Below are positions 51,534 through 61,200 of a stretch of DNA of 64,000 nucleotides, piece after piece. The notes under the pieces were generated by a model. The model searched no databases. It saw only the letters and a program-made list of their open reading frames with translations, and had not been told where the DNA came from. Position numbers and translations under genes: made by a program. Each line of letters starts with the position of its first letter. The stretch's first letter is position 1. The DNA comes from Lientehia sp934351765 (lineage in GTDB: Bacteria; Bacillota; Clostridia; Lachnospirales; Lachnospiraceae): contig NZ_JBQKGG010000007.1 of assembly GCF_052118925.1 (NCBI RefSeq), forward strand, positions 1-64,000, read 5' to 3'.

Positions 51534-52647
51534 GCACGCATATCTTTCCGCCTCCGCAAGCCACAGATGGCTCGCCTGCCCGCCCAGTGCAAAGCTGTGT
51601 GCCGGCATCAATGACAGCGGCAGTCCTTACGCCCAGCAGGGAACTGATGCACACGCCCTCTGCGAATACAAGGTGGAGAAGCTTCTGGGAAGGAATCCTG
51701 AGGATCCGACAGAGAACCTGACCTGGTTCGATACGGAGATGGACGACTGCACCGATCAGTATGCAGCCTACGTCGCAGAGCAGATTGAAGAAGCAAAGAC
51801 ACACTGCTCCGACCCGCTGATCCTGATCGAAGAAAAGCTAGATTTCTCCAAGTGGGTACCGGAAGGCTTCGGAACCGGCGACTGCGTGATCATCGCGGAT
51901 GATGTGCTGCATATCATTGACTTCAAATACGGTCTCGGTGTCCTGGTGGATGCCGAAGAGAATCCGCAGATGATGTGTTATGCCTTAGGCGCTCTGGATA
52001 CCTATGAATATCTCTACAGCATCCAGACCATCCGCATGACAATCTTCCAACCTCGCCGGGACAACATCAGTACCTATGAGATCAGCAGAGACAATCTGAT
52101 GAAATGGGCTGATGAAATCTTAAAACCCACCGCAGCTCTGGCCTACAACGGCGAAGGCGAATTCAACGCCGGAGACCACTGCCAGTTCTGCAAAGCAAAA
52201 GCAACCTGCCGTAAGCGTGCCGAACACAACCTGGAGCTCGCGCAGTATGACTTCGAGATGCCGCCCAACCTGGATGAAGCAGAAATCGCTGCCATCCTTC
52301 CCCGGATCGATGATCTGGTCGCCTGGGCAAACGACATCAAAGAATATGCACTCCAGCAGGCACTCAGCGGCGTTGAGTATCCCGGCTTCAAAGTCGTGGA
52401 AGGCAAATCGAACCGTAAATACTCCGATGAGAATGCAGTCGCATCCACGGTAGAAGCTGCAGGCTTCGATCCATATGAAAAGAAGCTTCTGGGAATCACA
52501 GCAATGACTTCTCTTCTCGGTAAGAAGAAGTTCAACGAACTCCTGTCCGGCTTCATCACAAAGCCGCAGGGCAAACCGACACTTGTGCCGGAGTCAGACA
52601 AACGACCGGCACTGAACACAGCCAAAGATGATTTTAGTGAAGAATAA
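51526..52647 (+). CDS. DUF2800 phage nuclease-like protein
   Basis: The 373-residue protein shows DUF2800 blocks: AYLSASASHRWLACPPSAKL, YAQQGTDAHALCEYKVEKLL, DFKYGLGVLVDAEENPQMMC and the C-terminal CQFCKAKATCRKRAEHNL. DUF2800 belongs to the PD-(D/E)xK nuclease superfamily; the DFKYG segment supplies the D-x-K and the four Cys could hold an iron-sulfur cluster as in Cas4/AddB. It is part of the replication arm with DUF2815 and DNA polymerase. Confidence 0.9.
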   Translation: MPKHAYLSASASHRWLACPPSAKLCAGINDSGSPYAQQGTDAHALCEYKVEKLLGRNPEDPTENLTWFDTEMDDCTDQYAAYVAEQIEEAKTHCSDPLILIEEKLDFSKWVPEGFGTGDCVIIADDVLHIIDFKYGLGVLVDAEENPQMMCYALGALDTYEYLYSIQTIRMTIFQPRRDNISTYEISRDNLMKWADEILKPTAALAYNGEGEFNAGDHCQFCKAKATCRKRAEHNLELAQYDFEMPPNLDEAEIAAILPRIDDLVAWANDIKEYALQQALSGVEYPGFKVVEGKSNRKYSDENAVASTVEAAGFDPYEKKLLGITAMTSLLGKKKFNELLSGFITKPQGKPTLVPESDKRPALNTAKDDFSEE

Positions 52648-52660
52648 GGAGGAAAAAATC

Positions 52661-53230
52661 ATGGCAAACAAGGTAACAATTCCGACAAAGGTAATCACAG
52701 GCGTAAACACCAGATGGAGCTATGCGAATGTCTGGGATCCGAAGAGCATCAACGGCGGTGCTCCGAAGTACAGCGTGTCGCTCATCATTCCGAAGTCCGA
52801 TACCGCGACGGTCGCAAAGATCAAGGCAGCCATTCAGGCAGCCTATGAAGAAGGTCAGAGCAAGCTGAAGGGCAACGGCAAGTCCGTTCCTGCCCTCTCC
52901 GCTATCAAGACACCTCTCCGTGACGGTGATCTGGAGAGACCGGATGATGAGGCTTACAAGAACGCCTACTTCATCAACGCCAACAGCGCAACGGCTCCCG
53001 GCATCGTGGATGCGGACAGACAGCCGATCCTGGAACGTTCCGAAGTCTACTCCGGCGTGTACGGCAGAGCCAGCATCAACCTGTACGCCTTCAACAGCAA
53101 CGGCAACAAGGGTATCGCCTGCGGTCTGAACAACCTTCAGAAGATCCGCGACGGTGAACCTCTCGGCGGCAAGTCCAGAGCTGAGGATGACTTTGCAACG
53201 GCAGACGATGAGGATGATTTCCTCGACTAA
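52661..53230 (+). CDS. DUF2815 phage protein (ssDNA-binding-like)
   Basis: From the ATG at 52661 (GGAGG eight bases upstream) the protein is 189 residues: ANKVTIPTKVITGVNTRWSY, ANVWDPKSINGGAPKYSVSL, IIPKSDTATVAKIKAAIQAA, and the acidic tail DDFATADDEDDFLD. DUF2815 proteins have the layout of phage single-strand DNA-binding proteins, with an acidic tail for partner docking; that function is inferred. It lies between DUF2800 and polymerase. Confidence 0.88.
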   Translation: MANKVTIPTKVITGVNTRWSYANVWDPKSINGGAPKYSVSLIIPKSDTATVAKIKAAIQAAYEEGQSKLKGNGKSVPALSAIKTPLRDGDLERPDDEAYKNAYFINANSATAPGIVDADRQPILERSEVYSGVYGRASINLYAFNSNGNKGIACGLNNLQKIRDGEPLGGKSRAEDDFATADDEDDFLD

Positions 53231-53304
53231 CCTGACAACCAATGCAGGTGGCGGCAATACCGCCGCTGCCTGCGACTATCTACAGAAAGAATGAGGTAAT
53301 AATC

Positions 53305-53520
53305 ATGGAATTTGCAAACAGTGTAGTAACTCTTATCGGTAACATCTTCAGCTGCGGCCTTATCCTGGCTTTCCTGATCGGCGTTATCTACGGCATCCGC
53401 TTTATGCTTCAGATCAAGCAGCAGGACAAGGAAGAATATGAACGCAAGAAGGCAAAGGATGAGCTGGAACGCAAGGAAACAGAGCTCAGATACCAGAAGA
53501 TGTTGGAAGATAGAAGTTAA
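53305..53520 (+). CDS. Small membrane phage protein
   Basis: From the ATG at 53305 (GAGGT upstream) the protein is 71 residues: a transmembrane helix (TLIGNIFSCGLILAFLIGVI) followed by a basic and acidic coiled tail (IKQQDKEEYERKKAKDELER). The same type occurs in related prophages before the polymerase. The function is unknown. Confidence 0.65.
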   Translation: MEFANSVVTLIGNIFSCGLILAFLIGVIYGIRFMLQIKQQDKEEYERKKAKDELERKETELRYQKMLEDRS

Positions 53521-53580
53521 ACAGACGGGAGGCGGCAGGCATGTTCTGCCGCTTCTCTTTTCATAGAAAGGACAATGATG

Positions 53581-55563
53581 ATGAAAGAAATGTCAATCGA
53601 CTTAGAGACTTACAGCGACGTGAATATCACCAAATGCGGTGCTTACAAGTACGCTGAGTCTGAAGGATTTGAGATACTGCTCTTCGGAGTCTCTGTGGAT
53701 GGTGGCCCCGTCACGGTATACGACCTTGCCTGCGGCGACACCATTCCGGAATGGATCCTTGCAGCATTATCTGATGAAAATGTAACCAAGTGGGCTTTCA
53801 ACGCTTCCTTTGAGCGCATCTGTCTCTCCAACTGGCTGAGGAAGCATCACCCGGAATACTTCACCGGCTACAGTATCCCGGAGGATCCTGCCGGTCAGTA
53901 TCTGGATCCGGCATCCTGGAAATGCACCATGATCTGGTCAGCCTATATGGGACTTCCGCTCTCACTGGAAGGTGTCGGAGCCGTCCTGAAGCTGCAGGAT
54001 CAGAAGCTGAAGGAAGGCAAAGACCTGATCCGCTACTTCTGCAGTCCCTGCAAACCGACCAAAAGCAATGGCGGACGTACCCGGAACCTTCCGGAACATG
54101 ATCCGGAGAAGTGGTCACTCTTCAAATCCTACAATAAGCGTGATGTGGAAGTGGAAATGGCGATACAGAAGCGCCTGTCGAAATACCCTGTCCCGGACTT
54201 TATCTGGGACGAGTATCATCTCGATCAGGAAATCAATGACAGAGGTATCGCCCTGGATATGGATGTAGTGGAGAACGCCATCACCTTTGATGAACGGTCC
54301 AAAGCTGCCCTCTCCGAAACCATGCAGGACATCACCGGCGTAGAGAATCCGAACAGTGTGGTTCAGATGAAGGCCTGGCTCTCTGAGAACGGCGTGGAAG
54401 CCGAATCCCTCGGAAAGAAGGATGTGGCAAAGCTGATTGACGATACCGACGGTCAAGTGGAAGAAGCCCTCAGGCTCCGCCTGCAGCTGGCAAAATCCTC
54501 CGTAAAAAAATACCTGGCCATGCAGAACGCTGTCTGCAAAGACGGCAGAGCTCACGGTATGTTCCAGTTCTACGGAGCCAACCGCTCCGGCAGGTGGGCA
54601 GGCAGACTGATCCAGTTACAGAACCTTCCGCAAAACCACATGCCGGATCTTGCAGAGGCCAGAGCCATTGTGAAAGCCGGCGATTACGATACCCTGCAGT
54701 TGCTCTATGACGATATCCCGGATACACTGTCACAGCTGATCCGGACAGCCTTCGTTCCCCGTCCCGGATACAAATTCATTGTCAGTGACTTCTCCGCCAT
54801 CGAAGCCAGAGTGCTGGCCTACCTTGCCGGTGAGACCTGGCGTTCCAAGGTATTCGCAGAAGGCAAAGATATCTACTGTGCCTCTGCCAGCCAGATGTTC
54901 GGCGTACCGGTAGAAAAGCACGGTATCAACGGTCATCTCCGTCAGAAGGGAAAAATCGCAGAATTGGCTCTCGGATATGGCGGCAGTGTCGGAGCACTGA
55001 AATCAATGGGAGCCTTGGAAATGGGACTGACCGAAGAAGAACTGCAGCCGCTGGTCAACTCCTGGCGGAACTCCAACCCGATGATCACCGCATTCTGGTG
55101 GGACATCGACCGCGCCGTCAAAACCACAATCACACAGCGCATCCAGACCGAAGTGCGCGGGATCCGCTTCTTTTATAAAAGCGGCATGCTGTTCATCAAG
55201 CTTCCCTCAGGCCGACTGCTCTCCTACGTGAAACCCCGTATCGGAGAAAACCAGTATGGCGGCGAATCCGTCACCTATGAAGGAGTTGGATCCACAAAGA
55301 AGTGGGAACGTATCGAATCCTACGGTCCGAAGTTCGTGGAGAACATCGTCCAGGCTGTCAGCCGCGACATCCTCTGCTACGCCATGAAGATGCTCCGGCA
55401 CTGCTTTATCGTCGGTCATGTTCATGATGAGCTGATTATCGAATGCAGCCCTGACGTTGACCTGAATGTGATCTGCAAGCAGATGGGCAGATCGCCGAAC
55501 TGGATGCCGGACATCCTGCTCCGTGCCGACGGCTACGAAACCAATTTTTATAAAAAAGACTGA
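53581..55563 (+). CDS. Phage DNA polymerase (family A)
   Basis: The 660-residue enzyme has a 3'-5' exonuclease domain (SIDLETYSDVNITKCGAYKY; WAFNASFERICLSNWLRKHH) and a family A polymerase domain. Motif A is VSDFSAIEARVLAYLAG, motif B RQKGKIAELALGYGGSVGAL and motif C GHVHDELIIEC. RSGRWAGRLIQLQNLPQN is also typical. Two ATGs upstream in frame are possible; spacing to AAAGG favours this one or the ATG at 53578. It is the last gene of the rightward early arm, followed by a terminator. Confidence 0.95.
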   Translation: MKEMSIDLETYSDVNITKCGAYKYAESEGFEILLFGVSVDGGPVTVYDLACGDTIPEWILAALSDENVTKWAFNASFERICLSNWLRKHHPEYFTGYSIPEDPAGQYLDPASWKCTMIWSAYMGLPLSLEGVGAVLKLQDQKLKEGKDLIRYFCSPCKPTKSNGGRTRNLPEHDPEKWSLFKSYNKRDVEVEMAIQKRLSKYPVPDFIWDEYHLDQEINDRGIALDMDVVENAITFDERSKAALSETMQDITGVENPNSVVQMKAWLSENGVEAESLGKKDVAKLIDDTDGQVEEALRLRLQLAKSSVKKYLAMQNAVCKDGRAHGMFQFYGANRSGRWAGRLIQLQNLPQNHMPDLAEARAIVKAGDYDTLQLLYDDIPDTLSQLIRTAFVPRPGYKFIVSDFSAIEARVLAYLAGETWRSKVFAEGKDIYCASASQMFGVPVEKHGINGHLRQKGKIAELALGYGGSVGALKSMGALEMGLTEEELQPLVNSWRNSNPMITAFWWDIDRAVKTTITQRIQTEVRGIRFFYKSGMLFIKLPSGRLLSYVKPRIGENQYGGESVTYEGVGSTKKWERIESYGPKFVENIVQAVSRDILCYAMKMLRHCFIVGHVHDELIIECSPDVDLNVICKQMGRSPNWMPDILLRADGYETNFYKKD

Positions 55564-55572
55564 CACAAAAAT

Positions 55573-55605
55573 AGCGGCCTGCCGGTTCATCGCCGGAGAG
55601 CCGCT
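55573..55605 (+). terminator. Terminator between polymerase and antitoxin genes
   Basis: AGCGGC and GCCGCT form an outer stem, with CGGTTCATCG-type pairing inside (CCGG/CCGG). It ends the convergent rightward phage transcript and the leftward toxin-antitoxin transcript. Confidence 0.6.
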
Positions 55606-55635
55606 ATACTGTTTGTGGTTCTTAGTTCAGCGTTG

Positions 55636-56640
55636 TTAGTTCAGATTGATATCCATCGCATATGCATAGGAAATAATTTGTCCTGTTTTCGTAGCGTTGT
55701 ATCCTGTCTCCCTATGTGAATAGTTGGATATCTCCGCAGATCCGAAGTTCTTAAACTTCTCATAAATACGTGTAAGAACTTCGATCTCTTCGTCTGAAAG
55801 AACTCCTTCAGGAACATCGCATTCGGGAACAACCTGATGATTTTCATACGCTCCATCATAAAACACTTCAATATGAGCAATATGATCTGCTGCCATCTTT
55901 CCCAAAATCATATCGAAATTGTCAGGGACCGGTCCATATGGAAGATGGGCATACTTTAATCCGGAAATAGATAATCCGTTTTCTTTATAGAAAATCATAT
56001 CCGAATAATTGAGCAATTTCATAAGCTTTGTTTTTAACAAGCCCGCACTCTTATGCGCAAAAAACAAAACCATCGCACAGAGTTTTTCATAATCAAATCC
56101 CTTAAAGCCGTTTTCCTCACATGGTATCCTGGAAAAGAATAAATCAAAATAGCGCCTGCCTACTCTGAAATCAGTATCCTGCTCCAGTTTATCGACTGTA
56201 TCAAGCAATTTGACTACTTGTTTTTCCTCAAGAGCAACTTCATTCTCAGTAAGATAGGTGCGCATGTTTTCAGGCTCGCGTAAGAAGAGCAGTAAACTAT
56301 TGTGTGCTCGATCCTGAACAGCGCCATTCTCATATCTGCGAATAGTCTTGTCGCCCCAGTTTAAGAGCTTTGCAAAACTTCTTTGACTAAGCCCATACTG
56401 TTCTCTTATCTTTCTTATTTCCTCCGGTAGGAGAAGCTTATGACGCCTTCTGTATTCATTGTAGGCATTGATGAGTGTCGCAGAATCAAGCTCCTCGTTA
56501 AAAAGTTCTTCGCCGCACTCAGCACAGACCATCACCTGGGCATCGACTTCAATGTCTTCTCCGCATACATTAAAGATCTCTTTCCGAGTAATTATCTTAG
56601 TTTCAACTTCTCTTCCACATACTTCACAATAATCCATCAT
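55636..56640 (-). CDS. Zinc-ribbon, HTH and Panacea-domain antitoxin
   Basis: From the ATG at 56640 (GGAGG eight bases upstream) the protein is about 334 residues. It has an MqsA-type zinc ribbon (CEVCGREVETK ... CAECGEELF), an XRE helix-turn-helix (IREQYGLSQRSFAKLLNWGD, KTIRRYENGAVQDRAHN) and a C-terminal Panacea/DUF4065 domain (LKTKLMKLLNYSDMIFYKEN, YAHLPYGPVPDNFDMILGKM, GYNATKTGQIISYA). Panacea domains neutralise many unrelated toxins. The partner is the MqsR-type gene 18 bases upstream in the same transcript. Confidence 0.88.
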   Translation of the reverse strand: MMDYCEVCGREVETKIITRKEIFNVCGEDIEVDAQVMVCAECGEELFNEELDSATLINAYNEYRRRHKLLLPEEIRKIREQYGLSQRSFAKLLNWGDKTIRRYENGAVQDRAHNSLLLFLREPENMRTYLTENEVALEEKQVVKLLDTVDKLEQDTDFRVGRRYFDLFFSRIPCEENGFKGFDYEKLCAMVLFFAHKSAGLLKTKLMKLLNYSDMIFYKENGLSISGLKYAHLPYGPVPDNFDMILGKMAADHIAHIEVFYDGAYENHQVVPECDVPEGVLSDEEIEVLTRIYEKFKNFGSAEISNYSHRETGYNATKTGQIISYAYAMDINLN

Positions 56641-56658
56641 TGCCATCACCTCCTTTGC

Positions 56659-57003
56659 CTAACTATAATCATCCTCATGGAAACTTAGGCATTTGAGGAT
56701 ATCCTTCCCATTTCGATTTTGTATTTTCAATTTCACATAAAACTGTTCGCCATCAACAGTTTTCTTAAACTCCCAAATGTCTCCAGGCTGACTTCTATCA
56801 AAGTCTTGCTTAGGCCCCTTGAAGTAATCTCCGACCATTAACCCAAGCATTTCGTCTTTCGCATCTTTAATAGTAAGTCCATGATCTGATAGGGCTTGTA
56901 GATTTTTTCCTCTCGGTACAAATACATAATCCCCCGCTGCAATAAGCCTTTTCGCCTGAGCGAGAAATGATGAGATGTCCGATGTGCTCGCTTGATTACT
57001 CAC
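56659..57003 (-). CDS. MqsR family toxin
   Basis: The 114-residue protein starts at GTG behind GGAGG. It reads SSFLAQAKRLIAAGDYVFVP, GLTIKDAKDEMLGLMVGDYF, KGPKQDFDRSQPGDIWEFKK and FYVKLKIQNRNGKDILKCLS. This follows the E. coli MqsR layout (LGL..ESDFYK..W..VY..VYLKI..V.SFK). MqsR is a RelE-fold mRNA interferase. Toxin before antitoxin is the MqsRA order. A strong promoter lies directly upstream. Confidence 0.82.
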   Translation of the reverse strand: MSNQASTSDISSFLAQAKRLIAAGDYVFVPRGKNLQALSDHGLTIKDAKDEMLGLMVGDYFKGPKQDFDRSQPGDIWEFKKTVDGEQFYVKLKIQNRNGKDILKCLSFHEDDYS

Positions 57004-57026
57004 TCAGTCACCTCCGTGTACTTTAT

Positions 57027-57054
57027 ATTATACTCTTGGATCCTAAAAAGTCAA
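57027..57054 (-). promoter_or_regulatory. Promoter of the MqsR-Panacea operon
   Basis: TTGACT (57049-57054) and TATAAT (57027-57032) with a 16-base spacer. The start codon is 24 bases downstream of the -10. The antitoxin HTH is expected to bind here. Confidence 0.75.
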
Positions 57055-57057
57055 GGA

Positions 57058-57081
57058 AAATGCGGTCATATGACCGCATTT
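57058..57081 (-). terminator. Terminator of the Mrr-N-like gene
   Basis: AAATGCGGTCAT-ATGACCGCATTT is a perfect 24-base palindrome just after the stop of the gene starting at 58198. It overlaps the region upstream of the toxin promoter and so insulates the toxin operon from the defence operon. Confidence 0.75.
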
Positions 57082-57082
57082 C

Positions 57083-58198
57083 TTATCTAACGTAGAACAC
57101 ATTCAAAATTCCACTATCATAAATCGGCTTAATATGTATTGGCTCTACAGTAAAATCACTCGGCACACTCTTACTTATCCTTCTGACAACTGCTTCTCCA
57201 TCGGCATTTCGGAGATACAGTTCTCCAAAATCCTTTTTACTAAAATCCACGCTTATAATGCAATCATTGATGTGCTTTCCTCTGCTTCTATCAAGAAAAA
57301 CCCTGTATCCGTTCAAGACAATGCTATCAAGCAAATTATACTCATCTGATTCATATAGGACGCAGATAACCCGGAGTACTATCTCACAAATAATGTGTCC
57401 ATAAAATGATTTGAAGTCACTCTGATTCATTCTATGCGCTTTGATAGTGTCCTTCTTTTCTTCATACTCATAGGTTTCAACGTCAGGAACTCTCCTCATA
57501 GAAGGCAGTTTCAAGTCCACAGCAAGCATCTTCTTCTTGGGATCATAGAACAAATACTTTTCTGGTTGAACACCAATATAATATCCCTCAATATAGCTGC
57601 AATCCTGCTCAATAACCCATGCAAAGAACTCAGCGACTTCACGTGAATCTCCAGATGTGAATAGCTCATTTCTTTTATCTATCGTAGCATTATACTCAGC
57701 ATTTTTCTTTTCATACGCTGCAGCACGGTCCATATATTCCTGCATACGCTTTTCCAATTCACGCTGAGCATTCTTCTCTGCAGCTAATCTCCTCTTCTTT
57801 CTATCTTCGGAAAAGAATTCAACCACGCCGATTTTCCATGGAACCTTAAGATCCCTATTGACTTCTTTCAATGTTGGCGGAGCAGATATGTCTGAATACC
57901 TTCGGTTTCTCTTCAACCCATCATAGTAGCGATAAGACGACCATCTTTTAATATAGGACAGCATATGATATCGCAAATTTTGAATCAGCCGCGAGTTTTC
58001 TTCATCCATCTGCTGTACATTCTGATATTGTTCAGCAACATACTGTCGGCGCTCCCACTCTGCTTGCTCTTTTTCCCATGCTTTAATCTGCTTCTCGCAT
58101 TTGTTATTGAGCGCATTTTCGGTAGTCGCTGTTATTTCTATCTCTTCGCCAGTATACGGATTCCGAAGCCACTGTGAAAGCTTCTTGCTATTTGCCAT
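57083..58198 (-). CDS. Orphan domain resembling the N-terminal part of Mrr-like restriction proteins
   Basis: The 371-residue protein has a long coiled coil (about 40-190; EKQIKAWEKEQAEWERRQYV, AQRELEKRMQEYMDRAAAYE). The globular part follows (VAEFFAWVIEQDC, KMLAVDLKLPSMRRVPDVET, YEYEEKKDTIKAHRMNQSD, IVLRVICVLYESDEYNLLD, SIVLNGYRVFLDRSRGKHIN). I recall the same series in actinobacterial Mrr-like restriction-system proteins, N-terminal to the nuclease. Here the Mrr nuclease (D-x-E-x-K) is absent. It lies 71 bases downstream of the DUF499 gene and probably belongs to that operon. Confidence 0.6.
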   Translation of the reverse strand: MANSKKLSQWLRNPYTGEEIEITATTENALNNKCEKQIKAWEKEQAEWERRQYVAEQYQNVQQMDEENSRLIQNLRYHMLSYIKRWSSYRYYDGLKRNRRYSDISAPPTLKEVNRDLKVPWKIGVVEFFSEDRKKRRLAAEKNAQRELEKRMQEYMDRAAAYEKKNAEYNATIDKRNELFTSGDSREVAEFFAWVIEQDCSYIEGYYIGVQPEKYLFYDPKKKMLAVDLKLPSMRRVPDVETYEYEEKKDTIKAHRMNQSDFKSFYGHIICEIVLRVICVLYESDEYNLLDSIVLNGYRVFLDRSRGKHINDCIISVDFSKKDFGELYLRNADGEAVVRRISKSVPSDFTVEPIHIKPIYDSGILNVFYVR

Positions 58199-58269
58199 AG
58201 GCTTCTCCCTCTCTACAAAGTAGGTGCCGGAAGATTATTCCCGGCACCTACTATTCATAAACACACCGG

Positions 58270-61200
58270 TTACTTGTCAAATCCAAAATCATCCACTCTA
58301 AGCGTCCGGCAATTCTCTGACACCGTGCGGACCGTCTCCGGCGTGAAGCCATCAGGCGCATTCGCACTGACTTCCAGAGAAAGCTCCACCTCACAATTGT
58401 CAGTCGTAGACAAATGCGTAATAACTTCGTCCAGATACTTCTGAAGATCCCGGATGACTCTGGTATTATCCAGCTTCACACTCATAAAGAACCTGGTATC
58501 CCCGACCTGCTTAGGCTGAACAGTCTCTCCAGAACCAGAGCCAGTTCCTCCGGAAATCTGTTCAGATCCACCGGCAGATGCTGTTGATGTAGAATCATCA
58601 TTGCCACCGGCGGTTCCAGACTGCTGCTCCTGTTTTTCCTGATTCAGCTGCTTCAGCGCATTGAGCACCTTCACAAGATAGTCACTTGGATACACATCCA
58701 TAATCGAAGTATCATATCTCAGCCCGGTATACCGTTCATCACTGATAGAAGATGCGATTGCAAATGCCTCATCACTTGCTACGCCAGCACGGATTGTACT
58801 CTCCAGTACAGAGAAATTCGCAAGTCTCGGCAGATAGCAATACGTTGTGAGATACTCCCACAGTTTTTTAACCTGAATATGATTGTCATCCTTCCAAAGC
58901 AGATTATCCAATTCCATCTTCAGAAGGGACGGTGCCCACTTCGTGATGATCTGTTCATTCTGGATCATCTTTGCTGCTGCCTTGGAGACGATCGGCTCAA
59001 CGCCTACCAGCCGGTCAGTGTCCCAGATGATGGTCTTCATATCAGCACCACTGTCAATGCTCGGAACGATCAGCCAGCAATACACTTCCTTCAGGCGGCT
59101 ATTAACAGTTTCATTGCACCTGGAGATATTGCTTGCCGTCTCAGCATTCTGAGCAGCATCCAGATTCAGCCTTGTGCTGTCTGTCTTGATGGATTCCCAT
59201 GCTAAAAGATCGCTCACAGCCTTCTGAAGGCTCGGAAGCAGCCCTTCGTCCGGTGCAACAAACGCCAGCATATTCCTATAAGTTCTCGGCGCAGTTCCTC
59301 TGTTATTCAGAATCTCTTCTGCTTTTGCAAGCGCCTTACAATTCGGCTTATTCTGCTTATATGTATCCGCCGGTCTTAAGACAACCAGTCTTACTGCCTG
59401 CTCATCAGACACATCACTTGACGATGCCGGGCAAACATGAAGGCCAGCAAACGGAGTTTCCTTTCGAAGGTCCCTGAGTCTCTTCTCGATCTCATATTCA
59501 ACATCAGAGCTCGCCATCTGAGAAGAACGATCCGATGCTGTCTTCCGAAGCGTCGGACGGGTATCATACCAATAGCGGTTTCCTGCCGGATCCGCATACA
59601 GATACGAAAGCGATCCACGCAGCGTATTCAGAGCATCATTAAAGTCAGCAATGTTTTCACCTGGTTGGATTACTCCAAGGCGAATACGGGATGCCTCAAT
59701 GCCACGAATACTCTGAGCACGAACCGTAGGAGCACTTCCAAGCATGATCGTTCTGGCGACACGCCTTGCTGCCATCTTCTGCCCATATCTAATCGTCGAT
59801 TTATCAAGCTGATATGGTACCGCATTCTTACCATCAACCTCAGAATCAATGATGGCATTCCACGTTTCCGGAAGATAACGAACCAGCTCATCCTTTACTG
59901 TCGGAATATCCAACGGCAGAGAGCCCGGCATAATCATAGCGCTGGCATCGTTTGCCATCCAAAGTTCATGAATAACTGCTGCCATCAGACGCAGAACGCC
60001 ACGGGTACGCTGGAAGTGTTCCATTGTTGCCCATTCCTCATACAGACGATCGAATATTTCCGGATGAATCGGATAGCAGGAAATCAAACGATTTCTGTAC
60101 TCGACTTCTCTTGCATCAATCGGGAAATCACCCTGATTATCCTGATACATCTGGCTGAACGCAGCACAAACCTGATCCCTTTCCTCTGGCTTCTTGCAAT
60201 CCAGGAAGAGTCTTCTTCTTACGACCTCAAATCCTTCATTTGCTGCTACCGGCTTCCAGATGGATTCTTTACGGCCAAATGTGTGCTCGATTGCTTCCAG
60301 TGCCTTCTGGCCGGCATCTCCACCGATTTCAACAGCAGATTCCGGAATCGAAGCTACAACCATACTATTCTTGCTGGCACTTGCCGCTTCTGTTATCTCC
60401 TGAATAAAGGAAATGAAATTATCAAAAGAGCCTGAAGGCAGCCCTTCAATGCCATAGATTTTCTTTGCGTAAGCAACCAGCTCGTCCATCAAGATGAGGC
60501 AAGGCCCACATGCATCAAACAAGTTTTTCAGGGCAAGGCTTCCCGGTGATACGCCCTTCTTGTCTGCATCCTTTACGTAGTCATAAAGCTTCGGATCTCC
60601 TGCAGCAATCGCCAGCTGAGCAGCCATCTCTCCCCAGATCGTATTAATCGTAATCCCCGGAAGGTTGGTCGGTCTCTTTGACCTTGACGGATCCATAGCA
60701 GTACCAACCAGTACAGCAACCTTGGCATTCGGCAGTTCTGATACGCCGGCATCTGCCATTACTGCTTTCAGATTCGGTATTTTATCAAGCGGAACCCCGC
60801 CACGAGACATATGATACAGCGCCAGCAAGCTGTGTGTTTTACCACCACCGAAAGCGGTCTTCAGCTGCAGGACCGGTTCTCCGTCCTTCCCACCAAAGCG
60901 CTTCAGCGCCTGTATCAAAAGTCCCTTCATGCCCTCTGTAACATAAGTACGGGCAAAGAATTCAACTGGATCTCTATATTCAAAAGCTCCTTCGCCTCTG
61001 GCAACCTGAGAAAGATCTGCCGCAAACTCAGCGTTCAAATATCTTCCCTGTGCCACATCCGGATGAGGCTCTATGATCTCACGCCAACTCGGAAGCTTAG
61101 ATCCATTGATCCTTGTAAGAACACCGACCTCTTCCTTTTTCTTTTTTGCCGGTGCCTGCGGCTCAGAATTGCCCTCGGTAACTGTGGTGGACCCCATGCT

